Notes: generated from the letters alone by a model not told the origin. A DNA stretch of 53,139 nt from Candidatus Avelusimicrobium pecoris (GCA_902761975.1 CACWMG010000006.1:1-53139); one strand, 5' to 3'. Positions 8,322 through 16,458 are shown, numbered from the stretch's first letter. Translations and numbers: made by a program.

Positions 8322-9412
8322 TATTCGCCTTCCATTTGCAAGCTGTCGGTTACGCCGCGGATGGCTAACATAATCGCATCCGGGCTAGTGGCCGCGGCTT
8401 GGGCGGTATCCATATCAATAATACCGTCTTTATAAAGTTTGGCTAAGGATTGGTCAAAGGTGTTCATGCCGTAAAATTCACCCAGTTGCATTTGTTTGAC
8501 GAGGTCGGCCGGGCGGTTTTCCATAATCAGTTTACGCACTTGTGGTGTGCTTACTAAAATTTCTAACGCCGGATACATTCCCCCCTTTACGCTAGGCAGC
8601 AACCGCTGGCACACCACCCCACGGATGAGCTCGGCAAGCTGTAAACGCACTTGGGCTTGCAACTCCGGCGGGAACGAAGATACCAACCGTTCCATGGTTT
8701 GCACCACGTTAACGGTGTGCATGGTTCCCAATACCAACTGCCCGGTTTCCGCAGCCGCAATCGCCGCTTTCATGACTTCCCCGTCGCGTAGCTCCCCAAT
8801 TAAAATAACGTCCGGGTCCTGACGCATAGCGGCACGCAAAGCCCCTGTGTAAGAGGGTGTATCTACCCCTAATTCCAACTGGCTGACAATACTGCGGTTA
8901 TCAGGATGGATAAACTCAATGGGGTCTTCAATGGTTAAAATATGGTTGGCACGGGTTTTGTTAATGTAATCAATCATCATAGCCAACGTGGAGGTTTTAC
9001 CGGATCCCGTCATCCCCGTTACCAAAATAATCCCACGGCGGTTGTCTGCTATTTTCTTTAAAATATCGCCGGGCAAGTGGAACTGTTCAAAGGTAGGAAT
9101 TTGCGGCGGAATGTGGCGGACTGCCATACAAATGCGACCCATTTGGCGAAACACGTTAAAACGAAAACGCCCATACGATTTAGCATCTAAGGAAAAATCC
9201 ACCGTGCTGTACTGTTCAAACAACCGTTTTTCGCGGTCCCCCATACACGCATACGCCATTTTTTTGGCTTCTTCGTTAGAAACAAAACTGTCATCAATGG
9301 GTTTCATTTGACCGTTTAAGCGCACATACGCGTTGGAGTTACCCCGAATATGTAACCCGCTTGCTTTATTATCCACTACCGTACGTAACAAACTTTGTAA
9401 TCCTACCGCCAT
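8321..9412 (-). CDS. pilT: Type IV pilus retraction ATPase, PilT family (copy 1)
   Basis: A 363-residue secretion-type ATPase of the PilT/PilU group that powers pilus retraction from the cytosolic face. It has an N-terminal PAS-like domain (about 1-100), Walker A GMTGSGKTSTLAMM (about residue 130), the Asp box TIEDPIEFIH, Walker B DPDVILIGELRDGEVM, and the His box AAAETGQLVLGTMHT. The C-terminal stretch after VCQRLLPSVKGG is typical. Translation starts at 9412 with AAAAGGAG upstream. The gene sits between ftsZ and cmk, which is unusual. A second PilT-like protein lies at 26694-27770, so one may be PilT and the other PilU-like. Confidence 0.92.
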   Translation of the reverse strand: MAVGLQSLLRTVVDNKASGLHIRGNSNAYVRLNGQMKPIDDSFVSNEEAKKMAYACMGDREKRLFEQYSTVDFSLDAKSYGRFRFNVFRQMGRICMAVRHIPPQIPTFEQFHLPGDILKKIADNRRGIILVTGMTGSGKTSTLAMMIDYINKTRANHILTIEDPIEFIHPDNRSIVSQLELGVDTPSYTGALRAAMRQDPDVILIGELRDGEVMKAAIAAAETGQLVLGTMHTVNVVQTMERLVSSFPPELQAQVRLQLAELIRGVVCQRLLPSVKGGMYPALEILVSTPQVRKLIMENRPADLVKQMQLGEFYGMNTFDQSLAKLYKDGIIDMDTAQAAATSPDAIMLAIRGVTDSLQMEGE

Positions 9413-9449
9413 AATTTTCTCCTTTTACACTAAGTTCACTGCTTGCCCT

Positions 9450-10604
9450 TTATAAAGACCGTTTTTTACGCCGCAAATACGCCGGCACCAACATAGGGTC
9501 TTCAAATTTAGGACGTTTCTGCTCAAAACTGGCAAATATGTCTTCACTAAATACTGGGCCGCGCGCCGTGGTTTCTGCGGATGCCTCCAGCGGGCGGCGC
9601 GCACTAAACGCCCCTGCTTTTTGCGCACTGAACCCGGTGGCAATCACGGTTACTTTAAAGTTACCATTGAGTGTGGGGTCGTATGAATAGCCAAACATAA
9701 TAATAGAATCATTACTGGCATATTGCCGAATTAGACTCATCACTTCCCCTTGCTCCAGTAACGTTAAATTTTCCTCCGCGGCAAAGTGCACAATAAATCC
9801 CTTGGCTCCGCGGATATCGGCATTTTCCAAAAGTGGCGAAGAAATTGCCCGCTTGACCGCCGCCAAATGGCGGCCTTGCCCGCTGGCCTCCCCCACGCCA
9901 ATAAGGGACTTTTCGGAATGGCACATCACTTTGCGGATATCGTTAAAATCAATGTTCACTTCGCCCGGTTTGGTAATTACTTCACTAATGCCTTGCACGG
10001 CTTGCAAAAGCACCTCATCTACCATTTTAAAAGCGTCGCGCGAAGAAGTACTGGGGTCAATGTTGGCAAATAGTTTTTCGTTCGGCACAATAATCATGGA
10101 GTCCACGTACTTTTGCATTTCCGCAATGCCTTCGTCGGCCTGCTTTTCGCGCACGTACCCTTCAAAATTAAACGGGCGGGTAACTACCCCCACTACTAAA
10201 AGGTCGTCGCCGTAAATTTCTTTAGCCAGTTTTGCCAAATACGGGGCCACGCCCGTGCCGGTGCCACCCCCCATACCGGCAGTAATAAACAGCAAATCAC
10301 ATTGGCCGATAATCAGTTTTAATTTTTCCTTACTTTCTTCGGCTGCTTTGCGTCCGCGGTCCGGGTCGCCGCCTACCCCAAGCCCTTTGGTTAATTTTTC
10401 CCCTACTTGCACTAAATAGGGGGCCTGGTTGCGGCGCAAGTCTTGCGCGTCGGTATTTACGGCAATAAAATCCACGTCTTTAAGGCCGGAGCTGACCATG
10501 TGGTTAATGGCATTTCCGCCACCGCCGCCCACGCCAATCACTTTAATTTTGGCTTTTTTACTTTCAAACTGTGCGGCCGGCATAAACAAATCTTGCATAG
10601 GCAT
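9450..10604 (-). CDS. ftsZ: Cell division protein FtsZ
   Basis: A 384-residue tubulin-like GTPase that forms the division ring. IKVIGVGGGGGNAINHM opens the nucleotide-binding domain (about residue 20), the tubulin signature GGGTGTGVAPYLA lies near residue 115, and the T7 loop NIDPSTSSRDAFKMVDEVL and IDFNDIRKVM are present. After a short variable linker the C-terminal peptide EDPMLVPAYLRRKKRSL supplies the tail that binds FtsA. The start at 10604 is two bases past the ftsA stop. The order ftsQ-ftsA-ftsZ is canonical. Confidence 0.97.
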   Translation of the reverse strand: MPMQDLFMPAAQFESKKAKIKVIGVGGGGGNAINHMVSSGLKDVDFIAVNTDAQDLRRNQAPYLVQVGEKLTKGLGVGGDPDRGRKAAEESKEKLKLIIGQCDLLFITAGMGGGTGTGVAPYLAKLAKEIYGDDLLVVGVVTRPFNFEGYVREKQADEGIAEMQKYVDSMIIVPNEKLFANIDPSTSSRDAFKMVDEVLLQAVQGISEVITKPGEVNIDFNDIRKVMCHSEKSLIGVGEASGQGRHLAAVKRAISSPLLENADIRGAKGFIVHFAAEENLTLLEQGEVMSLIRQYASNDSIIMFGYSYDPTLNGNFKVTVIATGFSAQKAGAFSARRPLEASAETTARGPVFSEDIFASFEQKRPKFEDPMLVPAYLRRKKRSL

Positions 10605-10606
10605 AT

Positions 10607-11854
10607 TTATCCAAAAATTCCTTTAAAAAATTTACCCAGCTTGCCAAACGTGGATCCGCCGGCCTTATATTGCCCGTTATACAGGGATTCTTCGGTCGCT
10701 TTGTCCGAGGCGTAAATAACTAAAGACAACGCCGTAGCATACAGTGGGGACAAAAACTCATCTGCGCAGGTTACCTCGTCGCGTTGGACGACGCCGCGGC
10801 GTACTTCCTTAAGCCCCAAAATATCCTGGCACAAGGCCGTCATACCCGGCATCTGGCTACCGCCGCCGGTAATGACCCCCACCAAGGGCAGATTTTTGGG
10901 CTTATACCCCGCCAGCCCGGCATAGTGTTCCACTTGTTCTAACAGCTCTTCCATACGCGGTTGCATGCAATCCAACAATTCCACGTTTTTAATAGAGCGC
11001 GTATCGCTACCGTCTAAAAGCGGGACCGAAATAGTTTGTTCGTTCTTCAAAAAACCGGGGTGGATGACGCCGTATTTTTCTTTAATTTCCCGGGCGGCTT
11101 TGCGCGACGTACTTAAATAGCTGGAAAGGTCGCTGGTTAAAATGTCGCACCCGTAGGGAATATCGCACGAAAAGCGCATCACGCCGCCCATGTAAATCCC
11201 CACGGAAATGGTTTCTCCGCCCAGGTCCAGTAGCATCACACCGTTTTCTTTTTCATCTTGCAGTAGGACCGATTCCCCCAGCGGCACTAAACCGTAAATG
11301 GTGCCGTCAATGCGAAAGCCGGGGCGTTGGATAGATTTAGCTAAATTGTTCAAATGCGTAGAAGCCCCGGTTACAATTTGAACGTCCACCTCTAACAGCG
11401 AGCCTTCCATGCCTTCCGGGTTGCGGATACCGCGTTGTTTATCCACGGCGTAACCTTGGTCAAATACGCCAATAATCTCGTTATCGTTTTTTATGGGCAC
11501 GGCCTTGGCGTTTTCAATAGCCAGTTCCATGTCCGCCGGGCCAATTTCTTTATCCGGCCGGGAAATGTTGTACGTGCCGTGGCTGAAAAAAGATTCAATA
11601 TGCGCTCCGCGCACGCCTACAAAAAGTTGCGAAATTTCCTGCTCGGTTTCGCGCTCTAAACTGCCTAGTAAAGTGGTTACGGCGGCAGACGTATCGCGGA
11701 TATCGGTTACCATCCCCCCGCGGATTCCGCGGCACGGGATACTGCGCCCGGCCAACACTTGTAATGTATTTGTTTCTTCATCATGGGCGGCCGCCACGGC
11801 GGTTAGTTTGCCACTGCCCACATCTAAACCAACTAGTAAATTGGGTTTTGCCAT
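10607..11854 (-). CDS. ftsA: Cell division protein FtsA
   Basis: A 415-residue actin-like protein that anchors FtsZ to the membrane. The N-terminal phosphate loop LLVGLDVGSGKLTAVAA, a 1C subdomain with SQLFVGVRGAHIESF, the second phosphate motif VMLLDLGGETISVGIY and the adenosine motif PLVGVITGGGSQMPG appear in order. The last residues, LGKLGKFFKGIFG, form the amphipathic membrane-targeting helix expected at the FtsA C-terminus. Its leader contains TATAAT and AGGGGAA, so it can be transcribed apart from ftsQ. Confidence 0.95.
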   Translation of the reverse strand: MAKPNLLVGLDVGSGKLTAVAAAHDEETNTLQVLAGRSIPCRGIRGGMVTDIRDTSAAVTTLLGSLERETEQEISQLFVGVRGAHIESFFSHGTYNISRPDKEIGPADMELAIENAKAVPIKNDNEIIGVFDQGYAVDKQRGIRNPEGMEGSLLEVDVQIVTGASTHLNNLAKSIQRPGFRIDGTIYGLVPLGESVLLQDEKENGVMLLDLGGETISVGIYMGGVMRFSCDIPYGCDILTSDLSSYLSTSRKAAREIKEKYGVIHPGFLKNEQTISVPLLDGSDTRSIKNVELLDCMQPRMEELLEQVEHYAGLAGYKPKNLPLVGVITGGGSQMPGMTALCQDILGLKEVRRGVVQRDEVTCADEFLSPLYATALSLVIYASDKATEESLYNGQYKAGGSTFGKLGKFFKGIFG

Positions 11855-11890
11855 ACAAAAAAATTCCCCTAAAAAAAAAGTTCTCTCTCT

Positions 11891-11896
11891 ATTATA
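11891..11896 (-). promoter_or_regulatory. -10 box of a likely internal promoter before ftsA
   Basis: Within the 46-base gap between ftsQ and ftsA the minus strand reads TATAAT, then a GA-rich stretch, a T-run and AGGGGAA before the ATG at 11854. The -35 region would fall inside the end of ftsQ and is weak (AACACT). Confidence 0.5.
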
Positions 11897-11900
11897 AGAA

Positions 11901-12713
11901 TTAATGGGCAGAAAGTGTTAAAAAAACTTTGCCTTGCTCAAAAAATTCAAAGTTCACCGTCGCAGGTTGTTGATATTTTTGGCGTACCAGGTCCATAATT
12001 TGCGCGGCCCGGCGGGCCTTGCTTTTTAGTTCGGTCGCGGGACCAAACAACACCACGCTCCGGTCCGGCAAGCGCAGGGTAACCGTATTTTGCTGTAAAT
12101 CAAACTCCAGCGCTTCAAACGGTAAGGATTTTTTGAGCTTTAACACATCTTGCACTAATTCCACAAAAGAGGGTTTCAGTTGGTCCGGCACGTCGCCCAC
12201 CAAAGAGACTTGGGGTACATTTTGCGGGCCGTTTGGGTCGGCATAGACGCGGCTATCCTGGTCAATGTATTTGCGGGTTTGGTCCGGCAGGACAAATTGC
12301 GCCACGGGCTCGCGCCGCTTGGCAGACACTTTGAGCTTGCCGCTTAGTAGCCCGCGCGTTACAGACACATGGCGCAACATGGGGTATTGTTTTACAAATT
12401 GTTGTTGTAATTTTTCGCTATCAGCAAATGAAAAGGGCTTGCCTTCAAAGGCGGCCGCCGCCTCAAAAATTTCTTTTTCAAGTGCCCCGTCCAGGCCACT
12501 AACCGCCACCGTTTTTACGTGCCAATTAGTCAGTTGGGCATTTTTGACGACGTGGTACACGTAGCGTGCCCCCATATAACCGCCGCCCCCAATACCCAGT
12601 ATTAAAAATAGGAATAAGAAGAACTTAAAAAAAAAGGATGGCCGCTTTTTGCGTACCGTTCGGTTTCTTACATATAAGGTTGCCGACGGACGGTTGTAGC
12701 CATACTTTCTCAT
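11901..12713 (-). CDS. ftsQ: Cell division protein FtsQ
   Basis: A 270-residue bitopic membrane protein of the divisome. A basic cytosolic tail of about 25 residues precedes one membrane segment (FFFKFFLFLFLILGIGGGGYMGA). The periplasmic part starts with a POTRA domain (VKTVAVSGLDGALEKEIFEAA to VSAKRREPVAQFVL, about residues 60-140) and continues with the FtsQ beta domain (IDQDSRVYADP, VTLRLPDRSVVLFG). Its place directly before ftsA and ftsZ supports the call. The start at 12713 has AGGG at a suitable distance. The 5' side is only 22 bases from the 3' end of tRNA-Leu(CAG), with no terminator between. Confidence 0.92.
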   Translation of the reverse strand: MRKYGYNRPSATLYVRNRTVRKKRPSFFFKFFLFLFLILGIGGGGYMGARYVYHVVKNAQLTNWHVKTVAVSGLDGALEKEIFEAAAAFEGKPFSFADSEKLQQQFVKQYPMLRHVSVTRGLLSGKLKVSAKRREPVAQFVLPDQTRKYIDQDSRVYADPNGPQNVPQVSLVGDVPDQLKPSFVELVQDVLKLKKSLPFEALEFDLQQNTVTLRLPDRSVVLFGPATELKSKARRAAQIMDLVRQKYQQPATVNFEFFEQGKVFLTLSAH

Positions 12714-12735
12714 ACATTAACCCTAAAAAAAGAAA

Positions 12736-12818
12736 TGGGCGGGAAGGGAGTTGAACCCTTAAGGACTTTCGTCCATACGGTCCTGAGCCGTACGCGTCTG
12801 CCATTCCGCCACTCGCCC
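12736..12818 (-). tRNA. tRNA-Leu(CAG)
   Basis: The minus strand folds as a class II tRNA of 83 bases: acceptor GGGCGAG with CCCGCCC (one A-C mismatch at 6-67), D arm GGCGGAATGGCAGACGC, anticodon stem around loop CTCAGGA (anticodon CAG), a long variable arm GGACGAAAGTCC, and T arm AAGGG-TTCAACT-CCCTT. The discriminator is A. CCA is not encoded. No terminator follows, and ftsQ begins 22 bases downstream. Confidence 0.95.
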
Positions 12819-12828
12819 ATGTGAGTAT

Positions 12829-12857
12829 ATTATAGGAAATGCGTACCAAAAAGTAAA
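12829..12857 (-). promoter_or_regulatory. Promoter for tRNA-Leu(CAG) and the ftsQ gene string
   Basis: The minus strand has TTTACT at 12852-12857, a 17-base spacer and TATAAT at 12829-12834, ending ten bases before the mature tRNA. It is the strongest promoter seen in this part of the window and probably also drives ftsQ. Confidence 0.8.
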
Positions 12858-12969
12858 GTATTTTCCGGTTTTTACTGGCAGTGGACTTAAGGACGGCACA
12901 TTATGTTTAGCATTTCTCTCCCTATTTCAGTTATCCCCAGTATAAGCGGTTTCCTGTATTTTTCAAGGG

Positions 12970-12997
12970 TCCGCCCCGGTTTTTCTACCGGGGCGGA
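12970..12997. terminator. GC-rich hairpin after the cysteine-rich gene
   Basis: An 11-bp perfect stem (TCCGCCCCGGT with ACCGGGGCGGA) lies 48 bases beyond the stop of the minus-strand gene ending at 13045. Neither flank has a clear T-run, so it may protect the mRNA 3' end rather than act as a classical terminator. The rest of the gap 12858-13044 shows nothing further. Confidence 0.5.
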
Positions 12998-13044
12998 TTA
13001 GGTTTACGTAAGTGGTTGCCTGGGATTTTTCCCGGCAAAACGTA

Positions 13045-14553
13045 TTAACAGGCTACTTTGCCGCCACTACCATCCCAACATTTACCATCTTTAGTTGGCG
13101 TTCCGGCTGCACAATAATTTTTACCGTAAGTGCCCGTTGTTTCTGCACAATAAGCTCCGTTTTCGTAGATATTTCCTCCACAGGCACCTGTTTTAAGCGC
13201 AACACAACGAGATCCTGCTTTAAATGTGTTCCCCGTACACGAAGTCAGGCTAACTGTTTGACAATAAGCCCCGCCGCTATAAATTCCATTGTTACAGGAT
13301 GAGGAAGCGGCTCCATTACCTACGTAACAGTAGGCTTGATTTTGGAACTCATTGCCATTACATCCTCCAGCTCCACCCCCTACTTGACACTGACTAGAAT
13401 CAGTAAATGTATATCCACCGGAACATTTTGTATCGCTATAACCTGAATGGCAATAATTTCCATGCCCACTAAAGGTACCACCGGCAGGAACCGTTGTACA
13501 ATTAGATGACTCAAGTTGTGCCGTCCACTTATTATTATAATTACATACATACGTGTACGTTTTTGTTCCGATTTGTCCGGCTACATTACAACCATCTGTA
13601 TAGTCGGCAGGTTTAGTAGACATCGTACACCCGCAAGCTGTATAATTATACGCCCCGTATTTCCACGTACCATCCTCTTGACAGGTGGCCTTCCGCGTTG
13701 GTTTAGCATTTGGCTTTGAGTACGAACTGCCACAAGTTTCACTGAGTGTTTCAACCGTCTTACAACTTCCTTGCCAGGCAGTGTTTATCCATTGGCCATT
13801 AGTTCCACACGTTACCGTGCGCGTTTTAATACCACATTGATTACTATTGTAGTCATGACAAATATATCTATCATCTGGCTTTACGGGGCACTCTTGTGTA
13901 ACGGTATAATTTTCCCATTCTCCGGTTTTGGTGTTGCACGTGCCTTGTTTGATTTCTTCCCCACAGTTTTCATCACAAGTTGTACGGATATATTCTTTGG
14001 TGCTGTCACACTCTTTTTGACAAGGCTCTTCATCCCATGTAGGCTCCGCCCAACTTCCTCCGCTACATTGGGTACTCCCTTGCGCCGTTCCGCTACTCCA
14101 CCCCTTCCCTAATGCACTACACGCTTTGGTTAACGGTGGCTTAGTAGGGCATGCTTGCGTTACCGTGTAATTCTCCCATTGGCCCGTTTTAACGTTACAC
14201 GTACCTTCTTTTACCTCTTCCCCACAGTCTTCTGCACACGACGTGCGGATTGTTTTGCTTGCCTCATCACACGCTTTTTCTTGCTTACAAGTCTGTTCTT
14301 CTTGGTAATACCCACTCTCACATCCCGTTACTTGTCCTTCGTCATTACATACCGCATTTTCCGGGCACAACTTAAAACTACTTCCCCCTAATTCTCCCGC
14401 TAACAAAAACGTCTTATATTGCTTCCCTTGTAAGCTCCCCGTTACTTCCGTCCCGTGTAACGCTTTTTCACATAGCCATAACGCATCCTCATCATTGGCG
14501 TCCGCTTCACAGTGTATATTACTGGCAAACTTGGGGCTATTCTTTTGGTACAT
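13045..14553 (-). CDS. Cysteine-rich pilin-like surface protein, main reading frame (5' end frameshifted)
   Basis: A 502-residue cysteine-rich frame that is the body of a pilin-like or pseudopilin-anchored protein. No function is recognised. Two diverged copies of a 46-residue module (protein start about residues 95 and 182) share the pattern C-x5-x-IRT-x-C-x-E-x-CGEE, GTCN-x-KTG-x-WENYTVTQ and C-P-x-KP. The C-terminal third consists of short repeats around CxGNxF, GxYC and GGxYC. The frame stays open upstream of the first ATG as far as about 14754, where it reads AKAVADAQEIYYLGNNQYA, the region normally following a pilin N-terminus. The matching pilin signal lies in another frame at 14741-14857. 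Many cysteines suggest an exported, disulfide-bonded protein. Confidence 0.7.
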   Translation of the reverse strand: MYQKNSPKFASNIHCEADANDEDALWLCEKALHGTEVTGSLQGKQYKTFLLAGELGGSSFKLCPENAVCNDEGQVTGCESGYYQEEQTCKQEKACDEASKTIRTSCAEDCGEEVKEGTCNVKTGQWENYTVTQACPTKPPLTKACSALGKGWSSGTAQGSTQCSGGSWAEPTWDEEPCQKECDSTKEYIRTTCDENCGEEIKQGTCNTKTGEWENYTVTQECPVKPDDRYICHDYNSNQCGIKTRTVTCGTNGQWINTAWQGSCKTVETLSETCGSSYSKPNAKPTRKATCQEDGTWKYGAYNYTACGCTMSTKPADYTDGCNVAGQIGTKTYTYVCNYNNKWTAQLESSNCTTVPAGGTFSGHGNYCHSGYSDTKCSGGYTFTDSSQCQVGGGAGGCNGNEFQNQAYCYVGNGAASSSCNNGIYSGGAYCQTVSLTSCTGNTFKAGSRCVALKTGACGGNIYENGAYCAETTGTYGKNYCAAGTPTKDGKCWDGSGGKVAC

Positions 14554-14740
14554 AATATACCGTACATTAGGTATATCCGTACGGTGCGCCGCTACGTAAA
14601 TATATTCCTCGTCTTCCTCTGCAGTGCTTAAGGATACTTGCGTGTTCTCTGCCTCTACAGGGGCTATATCTAAGTCTTCTTTGCCTAAGGCATACTGGTT
14701 ATTGCCTAAGTAATAGATTTCCTGGGCATCTGCTACCGCT

Positions 14741-14857
14741 TTAGCCCATGGGTAACGCTACTACCGCTATTACCGCTATAATAATTACGGTTACCGCTAA
14801 CTCCAGAATAGTAAAACCGGAGCGGGGGGTACAACTGGGGGTGGGACTTGTTTTCAT
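14741..14857 (-). pseudogene. Prepilin signal and N-terminal helix fragment, separated by a frameshift from its body
   Basis: From an ATG at 14857, preceded by TTAGGAG, the minus strand encodes a 14-residue leader, then G|FTILELAVTVIIIAVIAVVALP and a stop after 38 codons. This is a type III signal with a typical hydrophobic pilin helix. The continuation AKAV, ADAQEIYYLGNNQYA is in the +1 frame. Inserting two bases after the CCC proline codon would restore ALP-x-WAKAV, aligned residue for residue with the ALPQYQKAV of the pilin at 17096, so a two-base deletion (or a sequencing/assembly error) is the simplest explanation. With that repair the full protein would be about 600 residues. Confidence 0.7.
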
Positions 14858-15122
14858 ACTACGTTCTCCTAATTTAAGTTCAATTTAACGGCTTTGGAAA
14901 ACGTAATAAAAATGACGGCTGATATGGTTGAGCCACGTGAATAACCCAAGTACATACAGCCGTAGTTTGCCCCCGACGAGAAATCCGCCAAAAGGGCAAA
15001 CACTCGGCACAAGAAAACAGGCTCATGACTTCCTGTCCTCTTGTGCCTAATTCGGCTGTTTTTGGTTTTCACGTGTGCCTTTAGTTTCCTAAAAGCTTGC
15101 GTAATATACGCTTCCAAAAACA
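14858..15122 (-). promoter_or_regulatory. Structured 5' leader RNA of the cysteine-rich pilin-like gene (leader C)
   Basis: After TATAAT (15140-15145) the minus strand starts with TGTTTTTGGAA (15112-15122) and folds into hairpin GCGTA/TACGC (15099-15111), hairpin GCTTTTAG-GAAA-CTAAAGGC (15077-15096), a long-range helix CACGTGAA/TTCACGTG (15068-15075 with 14934-14941), ACAGCCG/CGGCTGT (15053-15059 with 14956-14962), GGCACAAGA/TCTTGTGCC (15006-15047) and TTTGCCC/GGGCAAA (14966-15000). The order matches the leaders at 16853 and 46810. A small open frame that crosses it is not considered a gene. TTAGGAG precedes the ATG. Confidence 0.75.
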
Positions 15123-15168
15123 TATTAAATTGTATTTTCATTATACCATATAATCCTTATTTAATTGC

Positions 15169-15174
15169 TATAAT
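15169..15174 (+). promoter_or_regulatory. -10 box of a leaderless promoter for the symporter gene
   Basis: TATAAT ends six bases before the ATG at 15181, so the transcript probably begins at the start codon. No clear -35 box and no properly spaced ribosome binding site are seen. The box lies 24 bases from the divergent TATAAT of leader C, so the two promoters overlap. Confidence 0.65.
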
Positions 15175-15180
15175 AAAGGC

Positions 15181-16407
15181 ATGAAAAAAAGTAAAGTCTC
15201 CTCCTCGTGGCAGTATGCCGGATGGTTTGGCTTGGCCATTGTATTGGGCCTGGTAAATGGCCTCTATCCCACCGAACCGGGGCTGACAACCGCCCGGTTT
15301 TTAAGCGACGTTTTTGTGCGCTTATTTAAATTTATCAGCGTACCGATTATTGCTGTTACCATCTGTTATACCATTGCACGCCTGGGCAGTGCGCGCACCC
15401 AAAAAGCGTTGTGGAAACGCACGTTGGGCTATACGCTCTCCACCACTTTATTGGCCGCCGGGGTGGGAGCCGCGCTATATTATTTCTTTACGCCCGCCAA
15501 CGTAACGGCCGCCCCTGCCGCTGACGCAGGCCTGGCCGCCCAAAAAGGGTATTTGGATTATTTTGTGTCCGTGGTGCCGGATAACCCGCTCGCCCCTCTA
15601 GTGCAAGGCAACGTGCTTAGCGTTCTCATTATTGCGATTGCGGTAGGGATTGCGATTCGGTTTATTAAAGAGGCGCAACCCCGTGCGACGATTTTAAATT
15701 TGTTGGGGGCAATTCAATCGGTGTTGTTTTCACTCGTGGGGGTGCTAATCCGCATTTTGCCTTTGGGGATTTTTGGCTTTACTTCTATCTGCACGCGTGA
15801 TTTTGCCGGCGGGGTGGCCCTTAACGGGCTGGGGCATTATTTTGGGTTGGTGGTTGCGTCCAACTTGCTACAAGGGGTGGTGGTGCTACCGCTATTCCTA
15901 CTGGTGCGGAAAATTAACCCCTGGAAAACCGCGCGTAATATGTCCAAAGCACTGTTGGTGGCGTTTTTCTCTAAATCCTCGGCGGGCACTTTGCCTGTAA
16001 CAATGGCATGTGCCGAGCAAAACAACAAAGTGCACCCCACCGTGTCGCGCTTTGTACTGCCGATTTGCACCACGATCAATATGAACGGATGTGCGTCGTT
16101 TATCTTAATTACGGTAGTATATTTAATGCAAAACAACGGGGCCGCTATTACCATCCCCACCTTGCTCACATGGGTGCTGATTGCCACGGTAGCCGCCATT
16201 GGAAACGCCGGGGTGCCCATGGGGTGCTATTTTTTGGCCGCCAGTTTGCTTTCGTCCATGAACGTGCCGATACAACTGCTGGGAATTATTTTGCCGTTTT
16301 ACACCGTGCTAGATATGGTGGAAACTTCCTTAAATGTGTGGAGTGATTCGTGCGTGGCTACCCTGGTTAATAAGGACCTGGGGAAGGATTTACCGAAAGA
16401 AAACTAG
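15181..16407 (+). CDS. Dicarboxylate/amino acid:cation symporter (DAACS family)
   Basis: A 408-residue membrane protein of the GltP/DctA/SstT family, which takes up dicarboxylates or amino acids (glutamate, aspartate, serine) with sodium or protons. The first half has six hydrophobic segments; the second half has the hairpin motif SKSSAGTLPVTMACAEQN (about residue 265), the ion/substrate motif NMNGCASFI (about residue 300) and the second hairpin NAGVPMG. These replace the classical serine-rich, NMDGTA and AG-x-PGG motifs with slight variation. The exact substrate cannot be read. It has its own leaderless promoter and is followed by the terminator shared with the tRNA-Leu repeat unit. Confidence 0.92.
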   Translation: MKKSKVSSSWQYAGWFGLAIVLGLVNGLYPTEPGLTTARFLSDVFVRLFKFISVPIIAVTICYTIARLGSARTQKALWKRTLGYTLSTTLLAAGVGAALYYFFTPANVTAAPAADAGLAAQKGYLDYFVSVVPDNPLAPLVQGNVLSVLIIAIAVGIAIRFIKEAQPRATILNLLGAIQSVLFSLVGVLIRILPLGIFGFTSICTRDFAGGVALNGLGHYFGLVVASNLLQGVVVLPLFLLVRKINPWKTARNMSKALLVAFFSKSSAGTLPVTMACAEQNNKVHPTVSRFVLPICTTINMNGCASFILITVVYLMQNNGAAITIPTLLTWVLIATVAAIGNAGVPMGCYFLAASLLSSMNVPIQLLGIILPFYTVLDMVETSLNVWSDSCVATLVNKDLGKDLPKEN

Positions 16408-16430
16408 CGCGTGTACAACTCGACTAAAAT

Positions 16431-16458
16431 TAAAAACCACGCCTTTGCGTGGTTTTTA
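16431..16458. terminator. Terminator copy 2 of the tRNA-Leu(CAA) repeat
   Basis: AAAAACCACGC and GCGTGGTTTTT form a stem with a short loop. It is a near copy of the hairpin at 16637-16665. It can end the symporter transcript on the plus strand and the tRNA read-through on the minus strand. Confidence 0.8.

Noticed and set aside
14869..15141. A 90-codon minus-strand frame upstream of the cysteine-rich pilin-like gene
   Set aside because: It runs through the structured leader, has no recognisable protein features, and its DNA aligns by RNA structure with the other two pilin leaders.
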